A stretch of 64,000 nucleotides of DNA, from positions 149,501 through 213,500 of the forward strand of contig NZ_CP041238.1 of NCBI RefSeq assembly GCF_013488225.1, read 5' to 3'. The DNA comes from Sinorhizobium mexicanum (GTDB lineage Bacteria > Pseudomonadota > Alphaproteobacteria > Rhizobiales > Rhizobiaceae). Below, in pieces: positions 1-8,331 of this stretch (its first letter is position 1; each line of letters opens with the position of its first letter). Under the pieces are notes generated by a model. The model saw nothing but the letters and a program-made list of their open reading frames with translations. It was not told where the DNA came from and did no database searches. Both the position numbers and the translations under genes were made by a program.

Positions 1-375
1 GAGATCGGAGAGATTTCGACGTTGGCCGAACTCGTCCAATATCCCCTTATCGCCAACGATACCGGCGATCCGACGTGGACCGGCTGGAATGAATGGCTGG
101 CAGCATTTTCTGTTCAGGGCCCGAAAAGATCCACGGGGCTGCGCTGCAGCTTCTACACCGAGGCGATTTATGCGGCCCTGAACGGGCAGGGCATAGCACT
201 GGGCTGGAAGCGCCTGGTCGAGGACTTGCTTAACCAGAATCGCCTGGTTCGCCTCACCGATGCGGCGATCAGCACGAGGAACGGCTACTTCGTCGTGCTT
301 CCACGAAGGCAGAAGAAAAAGGAACACGCCGAGCTGCTTGTTCGGTGGCTAAGAACTTCGTCCGGGGCGTCTTAG
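1..375 (+). CDS. LysR-type transcriptional regulator, C-terminal part (cut by window edge)
   Basis: The reading frame is open from the first base, so this is the last 124 codons of a gene that starts outside the window. The visible protein has the end of a LysR effector-binding (periplasmic-binding-protein-like) domain: a loop with WNEW, a segment reading EAIYAALNGQGIALGWKRLV, and the late beta strand and helix ending in LLVRWLR. This pattern is typical of GcvA-like LysR proteins, which bind DNA with an N-terminal winged helix and a small-molecule ligand with this part. Its target is unknown. The stop codon lies at the edge of the palindrome that follows. Family call is firm; any finer name is not. 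Confidence 0.8.
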   Translation, partial: EIGEISTLAELVQYPLIANDTGDPTWTGWNEWLAAFSVQGPKRSTGLRCSFYTEAIYAALNGQGIALGWKRLVEDLLNQNRLVRLTDAAISTRNGYFVVLPRRQKKKEHAELLVRWLRTSSGAS

Positions 376-412
376 ATCATTTCATTGTTTCATTGAAACA
401 GTGAAATGATCT
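374..412. promoter_or_regulatory. Near-perfect 39-base palindrome after the LysR gene
   Basis: Two 19-base arms (374-392 and 394-412) are reverse complements with one mismatch, around a single central base (393). The left arm begins inside the LysR stop codon. No T-run follows on either side, so a simple intrinsic terminator is not clearly shown. It could be a transcript-end hairpin or a high-affinity protein site. The role is inference. Confidence 0.7.
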
Positions 413-873
413 AACTCTTTGAAACTACGCAATTCCGGACGGAAAACCGTTACACACTTTTCCTGGAATTGCTCGAGTTCCTCGCAGCTCCATCGCGAAG
501 CTGGCGTGCTTGCGCACATCTGGTCCGGAACTCTCCTCGCCAGGCACATGCGGATCGTGGCGGACGTCGCAGGTCTGATCAAATAGTTCCAACCGACGCT
601 GGCCTCATCGTCCTTTCGCCGATCAGGCTCATGCCGACAGGACGCTCGTTGGTCCTGGTGCGACGACATGGGCCGGCTTGGAGTACGGCTTCGGCCCACC
701 GCGATGACGGCTAACCGTCCGATTTTCTGTGACGTTTCCTCACTAAAGCTCGTTGCGTGTATTCCATGCGTATAATGAGTGTATACCGCTGTAATACAAT
801 TTCCTTGACTCACCGCCCATCGAGTGCGACCTTGTGCGTATCGAGCCAACTTCCGACGTTCGAGGAGGTCCCT
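413..873. other. Gene-free stretch upstream of the GntR gene
   Basis: I see no supported gene here. Short open frames on both strands lack ribosome sites and recognisable domains. The last part (about 745-830) is AT-richer and holds a TATAAT at 771-776, with TGTAT repeats at about 757 and 780, so it probably contains the promoter and operator of the operon starting at 874. Confidence 0.5.
753..803 (+). promoter_or_regulatory. Putative promoter/operator region of the GntR-led operon
   Basis: A TATAAT hexamer at 771-776 sits about 100 bases upstream of the regulator start. The block has repeated TGTAT/GTATAC-like words, which resemble half-sites used by FadR-subfamily GntR proteins. No good -35 hexamer at normal spacing is visible. 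Autoregulation by the adjacent GntR protein is inference from common practice in the family. Confidence 0.3.
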
Positions 874-1587
874 GTGAAGAGCGGCAAAAACGGTCTCTAC
901 GAAGATTTGAAACGGCAGATCCTGACGATGGAGCTCGATCCCGACGAAGACCTGGACGAGCTGGCGCTTAGCGAGCGGTACGGCGTGTCGCGGACTCCCG
1001 TGCGCGAAATCATCCGCCGACTTGAGGGCGAGGGCTACGTCGAGATTCGCGAGAACCGGGGCGCGCGGGTGGCGCCGATGAACCACTCGACGCTCAGGAA
1101 CTTCTTTCTGGTCGCGCCGATGGTCTACGCGGCGATCGGTCGGCTCTCGGTACAGAACTTCAAGCCTAGGCAGCTCGTAGACCTCAAGGACACGCAGGAG
1201 CGGTTTCGCACCGCGGCCAGTTCCAAGGACGCCCCTTCGATGGTGCTGGAGAACAACCGTTTCCACGAGATCATGGGCGAGATGTCGGGCAACGTCTACC
1301 TGCAGCCCAGCCTCAGCCGCCTTCTGATCGATCACGCCCGCATCGGCCACACCTTCTTCCGCCCGCGGAACGAAGACATGGAGAAGCGCCTGCGTGTCGC
1401 CGTCGCGCATCACGACGCGTTCATTGCGGCGATTGCCGCGCATGACGAGGACGCGGTCGTCGACCTCGTCTTCGAACACTGGGAACTCTCGCGAGAGAAC
1501 ATGGAGATGTTCATCGCGCCGCAAGGCCTCAAGGCGGACGCCTTGGTCGATGGCCCGGTCACATTGTCGATGGAGAAACTGTCTTGA
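874..1587 (+). CDS. GntR-family (FadR subfamily, FCD domain) transcriptional regulator
   Basis: The 237-residue protein has an N-terminal winged helix-turn-helix (about residues 15-70, with ELALSERYGVSRTPVREIIR) and a C-terminal all-helical FCD ligand domain (about 75-225). I place the start at the GTG at 874 because GAGGAGG lies just upstream at about 862; a longer in-frame ATG at 757 would overlap the promoter. Its stop overlaps the next start by four bases (TTGA), so it is co-transcribed with the DapA-family gene. Such regulators usually respond to a substrate of the operon they lead. Here that would be a hydroxyproline-like compound, which is inference. Confidence 0.85.
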   Translation: MKSGKNGLYEDLKRQILTMELDPDEDLDELALSERYGVSRTPVREIIRRLEGEGYVEIRENRGARVAPMNHSTLRNFFLVAPMVYAAIGRLSVQNFKPRQLVDLKDTQERFRTAASSKDAPSMVLENNRFHEIMGEMSGNVYLQPSLSRLLIDHARIGHTFFRPRNEDMEKRLRVAVAHHDAFIAAIAAHDEDAVVDLVFEHWELSRENMEMFIAPQGLKADALVDGPVTLSMEKLS

Positions 1588-2492
1588 ACTTCGAAGGTAT
1601 CTACACGCCTGCGGTGACGCCTTACACCAACGGCACGATCGACAAGAAGGCGTTCGCCGAGGTTCTCGAATCTCTGATCGAGGCCAAGGTCCACGGGATC
1701 ATCGTCGGCGGATCCACCGGGGAATACTACGCGCAGACGGCGCAGGAGCGCTTCGATCTCGCCGCCCACGCCAAGGACGTCATTGGCACGCGGCTACCGC
1801 TGATCGTCGGCACCGGTGCGACGCGGACGGAAGATTCGGTCGAATACGCCAAGGCGGCCAAGGATATCGGCGCCGATGCGATCCTGGTGTCGTCGCCGCC
1901 CTATGCCCTGCCGACGGAGCGCGAGAACGCCGTCCATGCGCTCACCATCGACCGTGCGGCCAACCTGCCGATCATGCTCTACAACTATCCGGCCCGGATG
2001 GGCGTGATGATGGGCGACGAATATTTCTCCCGCGTCGGCAAATCCAAGAACGTCGTGGCGATCAAGGAAAGCTCCGGCGACATGGGCAACCTCCACCTCC
2101 TGGCGCGGAAGTTTCCGCACATTTCGCTCTCATGCGGCTGGGACGACCAGGCGCTCGAATTCTTCGCCTGGGGAGCGAAAAGCTGGGTCTGCGCCGGCTC
2201 CAACTTCCTGCCGCGCGAACATGTCGCTCTTTACGAAGCCTGCGTGCTGGAGAAGAACTTTGACAAGGGCCGCGCCATCATGACGGCGATGCTGCCGCTG
2301 ATGGATTTCCTCGAATGCGGCAAGTTCGTCCAGTCGATCAAGTTCGGCTGCGAGTTGAACGGGCTGAATGTCGGCGAGGTGCGCGCACCGCTGCGTCCCC
2401 TGAATTCGGAAGAAAAGCGAACCCTCCAGACCGTCGTCAGCAACCTGAAGCGGTCCGTCGCGCACATCACCTCGGGAGCCAACTATGCATGA
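1584..2492 (+). CDS. DapA/NanA-family class I lyase (dihydrodipicolinate-synthase-like), possible pyrroline-4-hydroxy-2-carboxylate deaminase
   Basis: A 302-residue TIM-barrel protein starting at TTG and overlapping the GntR stop. The family signature is present: STGE at 44-47, the catalytic Tyr133 in LYNYP and the Schiff-base Lys161 in VAIKESSGD, at the canonical positions. The family includes dihydrodipicolinate synthase, N-acetylneuraminate lyase, keto-deoxy sugar acid dehydratases and the deaminase HypD of hydroxyproline degradation. An aldehyde dehydrogenase, an FAD oxidoreductase and a proline-racemase-family gene sit next door. They favour the HypD-like role, giving alpha-ketoglutarate semialdehyde, over lysine synthesis. 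The fold is certain; the substrate is inferred from context. Confidence 0.85.
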   Translation: MNFEGIYTPAVTPYTNGTIDKKAFAEVLESLIEAKVHGIIVGGSTGEYYAQTAQERFDLAAHAKDVIGTRLPLIVGTGATRTEDSVEYAKAAKDIGADAILVSSPPYALPTERENAVHALTIDRAANLPIMLYNYPARMGVMMGDEYFSRVGKSKNVVAIKESSGDMGNLHLLARKFPHISLSCGWDDQALEFFAWGAKSWVCAGSNFLPREHVALYEACVLEKNFDKGRAIMTAMLPLMDFLECGKFVQSIKFGCELNGLNVGEVRAPLRPLNSEEKRTLQTVVSNLKRSVAHITSGANYA

Positions 2493-4002
2493 TCTTCTGA
2501 CCGCAGCGGAATATACGGCGATCGCGAAGTCGATGTCCTATCCGTCGAGCGCCTTCATCGACGGAGCCTTCCGTCCGGCTCAATCGGGAAAGACCTTCAA
2601 GACGACCAATCCGGCCACCGGGGAAGTCCTGACGGAAATCGCCGCCTGCGATTCTGCCGATGTCGACTTTGCTGTCGCGAAGGCTAAGGGAGCATTCGAA
2701 GACGGCCGCTGGCATCTGCGCTCCCCCGGTGAAAGGAAGGAAGTCCTTCTCAAATTCGCGAGGCTGCTCGAGCGCAACCGACACGAACTTGCGGTCCTGG
2801 AAAGTCTCGACAGCGGCAAACCGATCCGCGAGGTCCAGACGATCGATGTGCCGGATACGATCCACACGATCCGCTGGCACGCGGAACTGATCGACAAGAT
2901 TTACGACAACACCGCGCCGGTCGGATCGAATGCGCTGACACTGGTCGTACGCGAACCGATCGGCGTCGTCGGTCTGGTGCTGCCATGGAACTTTCCGCTG
3001 CTGATGCTCGCCTGGAAAATCGGGCCGGCGCTTGCGGCCGGCTGCTCCGTCGTGGTGAAGCCGGCGCAGGAGACGACGCTCACCGCGCTGAAGGTGGCGG
3101 AACTCGCCCATGAAGCCGGCGTTCCGGCGGGCGTCTTCAACGTGGTGACCGGCAGCGGCAAGGACGTCGGCGAGCCGCTCGGCATGCACATGGACGTCTC
3201 CATGGTCAGTTTCACCGGCTCGACCGCCACCGGCCGACGCTTCCTCCGCTACGCAGCGGATTCGAACCTGAAGCGGGTTGTTCTCGAGTGCGGCGGCAAG
3301 AATCCGGCCGTGGTCATGAACGACGTGGAGGATCTCGATCTGGTCGCCGAGCAGGTCGTCAACGGCGCCTTCTGGAACATGGGCGAAAACTGCTCGGCCA
3401 CGTCGCGCCTCATCGTCCACGCCGAGGTCAAGGACGAGCTTCTGAAGCGCATAGGCGCCTATATGCGGGAATGGAGGATGGGCGATCCGCTCAACCCGAA
3501 AAACCGCATCGGATCGCTGGTCAGCAAGGCACATTTCGAGAAGGTGAAATCCTACCTCGAAACGGTCGAGGCCGAGAAGCTTTCGCTGCTCTTTGGCGGA
3601 GATACGCGTGAAGGCAACTTTGTCGAGCCGACCGTCGTCGACGGTGTCGGCCGCGATAGCCGTCTCTTCCAGGAGGAGATCTTTGGTCCGGTCCTTTCCG
3701 TCACGACGTTCAACAGCCTGTCGGAGGCGATCACCCTTGCCAATGACACCGTCTACGGCCTGACGGCATCGGTCTATACCGGCAGTCTCCGGAACGCGAT
3801 CAAGCTGTCACGCGAAATCCGCGCCGGCGTCGTCACCGTGAACTGCTTCGGCGAGGGTGACGCGACGACGCCGTTCGGCGGCTACAAGGAATCCGGTTTC
3901 GGCGGCCGCGACAAGTCCATCTGGGCCCACGATCAGTACACCGAGCTGAAGACGATCTGGATCGATGTTTCGGATCGCTCTGTTGACGAGACCGTGCGAT
4001 GA
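2485..4002 (+). CDS. NAD(P)-dependent aldehyde dehydrogenase
   Basis: A 505-residue enzyme of the aldehyde dehydrogenase superfamily with all key residues: Asn169 in PWNFP, the FTGST cofactor turn at about 243-247, general base Glu268 in LECGGK and nucleophile Cys303 in GENCSATS. The overall look is closer to the PuuC/betaine-aldehyde dehydrogenase group than to typical alpha-ketoglutarate semialdehyde dehydrogenases. The start overlaps the previous gene by 8 bases and the stop overlaps the next by 4, so it is in one operon. In this context it would oxidise the semialdehyde made by the DapA-family enzyme, though an aminoaldehyde substrate is also possible. Confidence 0.9.
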   Translation: MHDLLTAAEYTAIAKSMSYPSSAFIDGAFRPAQSGKTFKTTNPATGEVLTEIAACDSADVDFAVAKAKGAFEDGRWHLRSPGERKEVLLKFARLLERNRHELAVLESLDSGKPIREVQTIDVPDTIHTIRWHAELIDKIYDNTAPVGSNALTLVVREPIGVVGLVLPWNFPLLMLAWKIGPALAAGCSVVVKPAQETTLTALKVAELAHEAGVPAGVFNVVTGSGKDVGEPLGMHMDVSMVSFTGSTATGRRFLRYAADSNLKRVVLECGGKNPAVVMNDVEDLDLVAEQVVNGAFWNMGENCSATSRLIVHAEVKDELLKRIGAYMREWRMGDPLNPKNRIGSLVSKAHFEKVKSYLETVEAEKLSLLFGGDTREGNFVEPTVVDGVGRDSRLFQEEIFGPVLSVTTFNSLSEAITLANDTVYGLTASVYTGSLRNAIKLSREIRAGVVTVNCFGEGDATTPFGGYKESGFGGRDKSIWAHDQYTELKTIWIDVSDRSVDETVR

Positions 4003-5345
4003 GCCAGCACGCGGTCAAGCGACTGCCCGTCGATACCGGAACATCCGGCTGGGAGGCGATCAGCACCCGCGGATTCCCGATGCAGACGCTTGAGAGCGAC
4101 GTCCGCGCCGATTGGCTTGTCATCGGTGCGGGTTTCGCGGGCCTTTCGGCCGCGCGGAGATTGTCGCAACTGCGGCCGGGCGAGAAGGTCGTCGTGCTCG
4201 ATGCAACAGAAGTTGCAAGGAGCACGGCGGGACGCAACTCGGGTTACATGATCGATGTGCCGCACAATCTTTCGTCCGGCGAGTATTCGGTCGCCGACGA
4301 GAAGTCGACGCTCCTCGAAATCGAGCAGAATCGTCTCGCAATCGCCTTTGCCGCGGAGGCTGCCGCCGAATACGGCATGTCGAGGGAGACATTCGATCCA
4401 TCCGGCAAGATCAATGCCGCGGCAAGCGAACGCGGTCTGAAACTCAACGACAACTATAGCCGCTCGCTCACGCGCATCGGCGAAAAATCCGATCTCTTCG
4501 ACGCGAAGCAGATGCGGGAGATTACCGGCTCGGATCATTACCTCGGCGGGCTCTACACGCCAGGCGCCGTGATGATCCAGCCGGCCGACTACATCCGCGG
4601 TCTGGCACGCGGCCTGGGCCCGAAGATCGAACTTTACGAGCGATCGCCCGTCCTCGAACTGACCCGGCAGGGCAAGCACTGGAAGGCACGGTCCAGCCGC
4701 GGCACGGTAACGGCCCCGAAGGTGATCCTTGGTGTGAATGGCCATGTCGAGAGCTTCGGCTATTTCCGCCGTCGGCTGACGCATGTCTTCACCTACGCAT
4801 CCATGACGGCCGCCTTCTCGCAGGACCAGATCCGAAAGGGGATGACCGGCGTCGACCGGTGGGCGCTGCTGCCGGCGGACCCGATGGGCGCCACGGTGAG
4901 AAAGATCAGCAGCGGCGGACGTTCGCGCATCGTGATCAGGACCCGCTTCACCTATGACCCGAGCCTTGAGGTCTCAGCGAAGCGCGTTGCCGGAATTGCG
5001 GCAGAGCAGCGACGCTCGTTTGATGTCCGTTTTCCGGGACTTGAACGCCTGCCGTTCGAGTTCAGCTGGGCCGGTGCGCTTTGCCTCAGCAGGAATCATG
5101 TCCCGGCCTTCGGTGAGCTCGAGGAGGGAGTCTATTCCGCCTGCTGCGAGAACGGTCTCGGCACCGTCAAAAGCACCCTCGCAGGCATTATGGCGGCGGA
5201 ACTCGCCACCAACACCGAGAGCGTGAATCTCGAGAAATACAAGGCACAGCCGAAACCGAGCAGGTTGCCGCCGGAGCCCTTGGCCTGGCTCGGCATCAAC
5301 GCGGTCATCCGCTGGCAGGAATTGCGAGCTGGTCGGGAGGGCTAA
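3999..5345 (+). CDS. FAD-dependent amine/D-amino-acid oxidoreductase (DadA/PuuB-like)
   Basis: A 448-residue flavoprotein. The dinucleotide-binding motif VIGAGFAGLSAARRL starts at about residue 41, after a 40-residue N-terminal extension common in PuuB-like oxidases. The C-terminal part has the second FAD-contact region reading CCENGLGTVKSTLAG. The family oxidises C-N bonds of D-amino acids, sarcosine or gamma-glutamylputrescine. Beside a proline-racemase-family gene and a DapA-family gene, the natural proposal is oxidation of cis-4-hydroxy-D-proline or a relative (HypO-like). The PuuB-like look leaves a polyamine-type substrate open. It overlaps the aldehyde dehydrogenase by 4 bases. Confidence 0.85.
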   Translation: MSQHAVKRLPVDTGTSGWEAISTRGFPMQTLESDVRADWLVIGAGFAGLSAARRLSQLRPGEKVVVLDATEVARSTAGRNSGYMIDVPHNLSSGEYSVADEKSTLLEIEQNRLAIAFAAEAAAEYGMSRETFDPSGKINAAASERGLKLNDNYSRSLTRIGEKSDLFDAKQMREITGSDHYLGGLYTPGAVMIQPADYIRGLARGLGPKIELYERSPVLELTRQGKHWKARSSRGTVTAPKVILGVNGHVESFGYFRRRLTHVFTYASMTAAFSQDQIRKGMTGVDRWALLPADPMGATVRKISSGGRSRIVIRTRFTYDPSLEVSAKRVAGIAAEQRRSFDVRFPGLERLPFEFSWAGALCLSRNHVPAFGELEEGVYSACCENGLGTVKSTLAGIMAAELATNTESVNLEKYKAQPKPSRLPPEPLAWLGINAVIRWQELRAGREG

Positions 5346-5418
5346 GCCGACGACCACGCAATGACGAAGACTGAATGAACAGTCTTGGAAAAAGCAACGG
5401 GAACAGGAGGAGTGAACC

Positions 5419-6270
5419 GTGAAGTTACTGTGGAAAGCATTGTGCGCCGCTGCAATGGTCGGCCTGACCATGATGCCGGCCCGCGCCGAAGAGAAGACCA
5501 TCGAGATGGGAACCATGGCGTGGGAGGACCTGACGCCGATCGCAGGCATCACCAAGAAGGTTCTGGAAGACGCCGGCTATACCGTGAACGTGACCGAATT
5601 TTCCGAGTGGGGCATCGCCTATGCGGCGCTGAGCAAGGGCGACATCCAGATCCTGGCGTCGCAGACCGACTATGTCGCCCAGGACTACTGGGACAAGAAC
5701 AAGAACCGTCTGGAGAAGATCTCCCCCGTATCCCACGGTCTCTATCAGGGCGTGGCGGTGCCCAAATACGTCAACATCGACTCCGTCGACCAGCTAAACG
5801 ACAACGCGGACAAATTCAGCGGAAAGATCATTGGGATCGAGCCGGGCGCGGGGCTGATGCGCGACACCGCGAACGCAGTCAAGGACTACGGCCTCAAGCT
5901 CCAGCTCGTCGAAGGCAGCACCGCGGCGATGACCGCGGCGCTTAAATCGGCAATCGACAGGCAGGAGTGGATCGCTGTCACTCTGTGGGAGCCGTCGTGG
6001 ATGATGCAGAAGTACGACGTGAAGTACCTCAAGGACCCGAAGGGCGTCTTCCCGCCGCCGCAGACCTATTACTGGATCGGCCACAAGGGCTTCTCCGAAG
6101 AGAACCCGCAGGCGCGCGAGATCCTGGCGAGCGTTTATGTTCCGCTGGCTGACATCACCGCGATCAATGGCGCAGTCGGAGACGGCAAGAAGATGGAAGA
6201 GGTTGTCAAGGAGTGGACGGATAACCACGCCGACCTCCTGCAGCGCTGGGAAAACATCAAGAAGTATTGA
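5419..6270 (+). CDS. ABC transporter substrate-binding protein, glycine betaine/proline class (OpuAC/ProX-like)
   Basis: A 283-residue periplasmic protein with a signal peptide (about 1-23, cleavage after ARA). The mature part begins with the strand and WEDL turn typical of glycine-betaine-binding proteins. Several Trp/Tyr residues (WED, YWIGH, TLWEPSW) could form the aromatic box that holds a quaternary or secondary ammonium group. A GGAGG sequence precedes the ATG. It is the first gene of a four-gene importer. A strong stem-loop follows it, as is common where the binding protein must be made in excess. The ligand is unknown; proline-betaine- or hydroxyproline-like compounds fit the neighbours. 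Confidence 0.85.
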   Translation: MKLLWKALCAAAMVGLTMMPARAEEKTIEMGTMAWEDLTPIAGITKKVLEDAGYTVNVTEFSEWGIAYAALSKGDIQILASQTDYVAQDYWDKNKNRLEKISPVSHGLYQGVAVPKYVNIDSVDQLNDNADKFSGKIIGIEPGAGLMRDTANAVKDYGLKLQLVEGSTAAMTAALKSAIDRQEWIAVTLWEPSWMMQKYDVKYLKDPKGVFPPPQTYYWIGHKGFSEENPQAREILASVYVPLADITAINGAVGDGKKMEEVVKEWTDNHADLLQRWENIKKY

Positions 6271-6287
6271 GGTTTCAAACCGCAATT

Positions 6288-6315
6288 GGCCGCCTGGACA
6301 CCCGTCCGGGCGGCC
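6288..6315 (+). promoter_or_regulatory. Intercistronic stem-loop after the binding-protein gene
   Basis: Arms 6288-6299 and 6304-6315 form a 12-base-pair stem (one G-U pair) with a 4-base loop. It lies in the 110-base gap between the binding protein and ATPase genes and has no T-run. It may protect the upstream mRNA or partly terminate transcription, lowering expression of the downstream genes. The structure is visible; the role is inference. Confidence 0.6.
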
Positions 6316-6380
6316 GCCGCCAAGGCTTGTGAAGACTTGAGACCTGCCAGCACAAGATTGGCTCCAACGGGAACAAAAAA

Positions 6381-7469
6381 ATGGCAAGCATCCATACGAA
6401 TGAAGTGCTGATCGACTGCCAATCGGTGTGGAAGATCTTTGGTGACAAGGCACCCGCCGCGATGGAAGCAGTTGCGAAGCGCGGTTTGTCGAAAAAGCAG
6501 ATCCTGCAGCAATACAATTGCGTGGTCGGCGTTTCCGACGCCAGCCTGCAGGTCCATCGTGGCGAAATCTTCTGCATCATGGGATTGTCGGGCAGCGGCA
6601 AGTCTACCTTGATCAGGCTTCTCAACCGGTTGATCGCTCCAAGCTTCGGGAAGGTTCTGGTGAAGGGCAGGGATCTGTCGGCCCTCGACGCGACCGAACT
6701 CCGCCAGATGCGAGCCCAGAATATCGGCATGGTCTTCCAGAGCGTGGCCCTGCTTCCGCATCGAACGGTGCTCGAGAATGCGGCCTTCGGTCTCGAGGTG
6801 CAGGGCATTGCCAAAGCGGAGAGAAACCGGACCGCGCAAGCAGCGCTTGAGAAAGTCGGACTTGGCGACTGGCTCAATCGCTATCCCGCAGAACTGTCCG
6901 GCGGCATGCAACAGCGCGTCGGACTGGCGCGCGCCATCGCCTCGGATCCGGAAATCATTCTCATGGACGAGCCGTTCAGCGCGCTTGACCCGCTTATTCG
7001 CCGTCAGTTGCAGGACGAATTCCGGCAGCTCACGAAAGAACTCGGTAAATCGGCGGTGTTCATCACCCATGACCTCGACGAGGCCATCCGCATCGGCGAT
7101 CGCATCGCGATCATGAAGGACGGCGTCATCATCCAGGTGGGGACTGCTGAGGACATCGTCTTGAACCCGGCCGATCAATATGTCGCCGACTTCGTCGCCG
7201 GCATTTCCCGCCTCCATCTGATCAAGGCCCATTCGGTCATGGTCCCGGTCGCCGACTATCAGCGACAGCACCCGGGTAGCGATATCGGCACCCTCGCCAG
7301 AACGTCGCCCGAGGCCGATATCGATGAGCTGATCGGCCTCGCCATGCAATCGGACCGTGACGCGGTCGCCGTTCTGGACAGCGGAACCGTCGTCGGAATC
7401 GTGACCGCGCGGAGCCTGCTTGCCGGTGTCAAGGGGACGCCGATCGGCGAGCAGGCTGCGGCAGCCTAG
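6381..7469 (+). CDS. ABC transporter ATP-binding protein, glycine betaine class (ProV/OpuAA-like)
   Basis: A 362-residue ATPase. Walker A GLSGSGKST is at about 68-76, the Q-loop at about 118-120, the signature LSGGMQQR at about 172-179 and Walker B IILMDEPFSALD at about 192-203. The N-terminal extension before Walker A (IFGDKAPAAME and following) is typical of ProV. The C-terminal 80 residues hold a single weak CBS-like segment ending AVLDSGTVVGIVTARSLL. In OpuA such domains sense ionic strength; here the region looks short, so osmotic gating is doubtful. It energises the importer formed with the two permeases downstream. Confidence 0.9.
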   Translation: MASIHTNEVLIDCQSVWKIFGDKAPAAMEAVAKRGLSKKQILQQYNCVVGVSDASLQVHRGEIFCIMGLSGSGKSTLIRLLNRLIAPSFGKVLVKGRDLSALDATELRQMRAQNIGMVFQSVALLPHRTVLENAAFGLEVQGIAKAERNRTAQAALEKVGLGDWLNRYPAELSGGMQQRVGLARAIASDPEIILMDEPFSALDPLIRRQLQDEFRQLTKELGKSAVFITHDLDEAIRIGDRIAIMKDGVIIQVGTAEDIVLNPADQYVADFVAGISRLHLIKAHSVMVPVADYQRQHPGSDIGTLARTSPEADIDELIGLAMQSDRDAVAVLDSGTVVGIVTARSLLAGVKGTPIGEQAAAA

Positions 7470-7482
7470 AGGAGCGTTCGCC

Positions 7483-8331
7483 ATGGAGACTGCGGCTTTC
7501 GCGGATACGTTCGACGCGTGGACGGACTCGGCTCTGGAGTGGCTGAGCGACAACGGTGAATTCCTCTTCGACCTCGTGCGAACTCTGCTTGAAGGATTCT
7601 ACGAGGGCATCCTGTGGCTGCTCGCGCTGCCGCCTTTCTATGTGGTGGCAATTGTTCTCGCCGTTGCCGGATGGCGGCTGGTCGGTGCGTGGTTTGGCGT
7701 CCTGAGCGGAACAGCCCTCGTCATTTGCGCGCTCATGGGGCTGTGGCCGGAAACCATGAGCACCCTGGCCCTGGTGATGACCGCGACCTCACTTGCGCTG
7801 TTGGTTGGATTGCCGATCGGCGTGGCAGCCGGTTTTCTGCCGGCGCTCGACCGATTGCTGGAGCCGGCCCTGGATCTCATTCAGACCCTGCCGCCTTACA
7901 TCTACCTTCTGCCGGCCATTGCGCTTCTGGGTTACGGACCAGCGACCGCCCTCATCGCGACCTTCGTCGTCGCCATGCCTCCGGCCGTCCGACTGACATC
8001 GCTCGGCATCCGCATGACACCGCACGAATTCGTCGAACTGGGTCACGCGATCGGTACCACGAAATGGCAGATGTTCTTCAAGATCCGTCTGCCCTTCGCA
8101 ATGCCGAGCATCATGGCGGGCATCAACCAGAGCCTGATGATGGCGTTTGGAATGGTCGTCATCGCCGGCATTGTCGGGTCAGGCGGTCTTGGCGAGACGA
8201 TCTACGGGGCAATCCGCACACTCGATATCGCCAAGTCGATCGACGCCGCCATCGCGATCGTCGTGCTGACCATGGTGCTTGATCGCATCACCCAGAGCGC
8301 CGCCCGCTTCGGCAAGGGAGGAACACCATGA
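7483..8331 (+). CDS. ABC transporter permease, glycine betaine class (ProW-like), first of two
   Basis: A 282-residue inner-membrane protein with a hydrophilic N-terminal stretch and several hydrophobic helices. The BPD-type permease core contains the ATPase-coupling loop around EFVELGHAIGTTKWQMFFKIRLP. I use the ATG at 7483, preceded by GAGGAG, rather than an in-frame start further upstream inside the ATPase gene. It overlaps the second permease by 4 bases, and the two probably form a heterodimeric channel. Confidence 0.88.
   Translation: METAAFADTFDAWTDSALEWLSDNGEFLFDLVRTLLEGFYEGILWLLALPPFYVVAIVLAVAGWRLVGAWFGVLSGTALVICALMGLWPETMSTLALVMTATSLALLVGLPIGVAAGFLPALDRLLEPALDLIQTLPPYIYLLPAIALLGYGPATALIATFVVAMPPAVRLTSLGIRMTPHEFVELGHAIGTTKWQMFFKIRLPFAMPSIMAGINQSLMMAFGMVVIAGIVGSGGLGETIYGAIRTLDIAKSIDAAIAIVVLTMVLDRITQSAARFGKGGTP

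Noticed and set aside
469..714. Short plus-strand frame in the gap before the GntR gene
   Set aside because: No ribosome site, arginine-rich composition and no recognisable domain; I could not support even a pseudogene call.
382..1524. Long minus-strand frame opposite the GntR gene
   Set aside because: It is an antisense shadow of a well-supported GntR gene, with arginine- and histidine-rich composition, no ribosome site and no domain.
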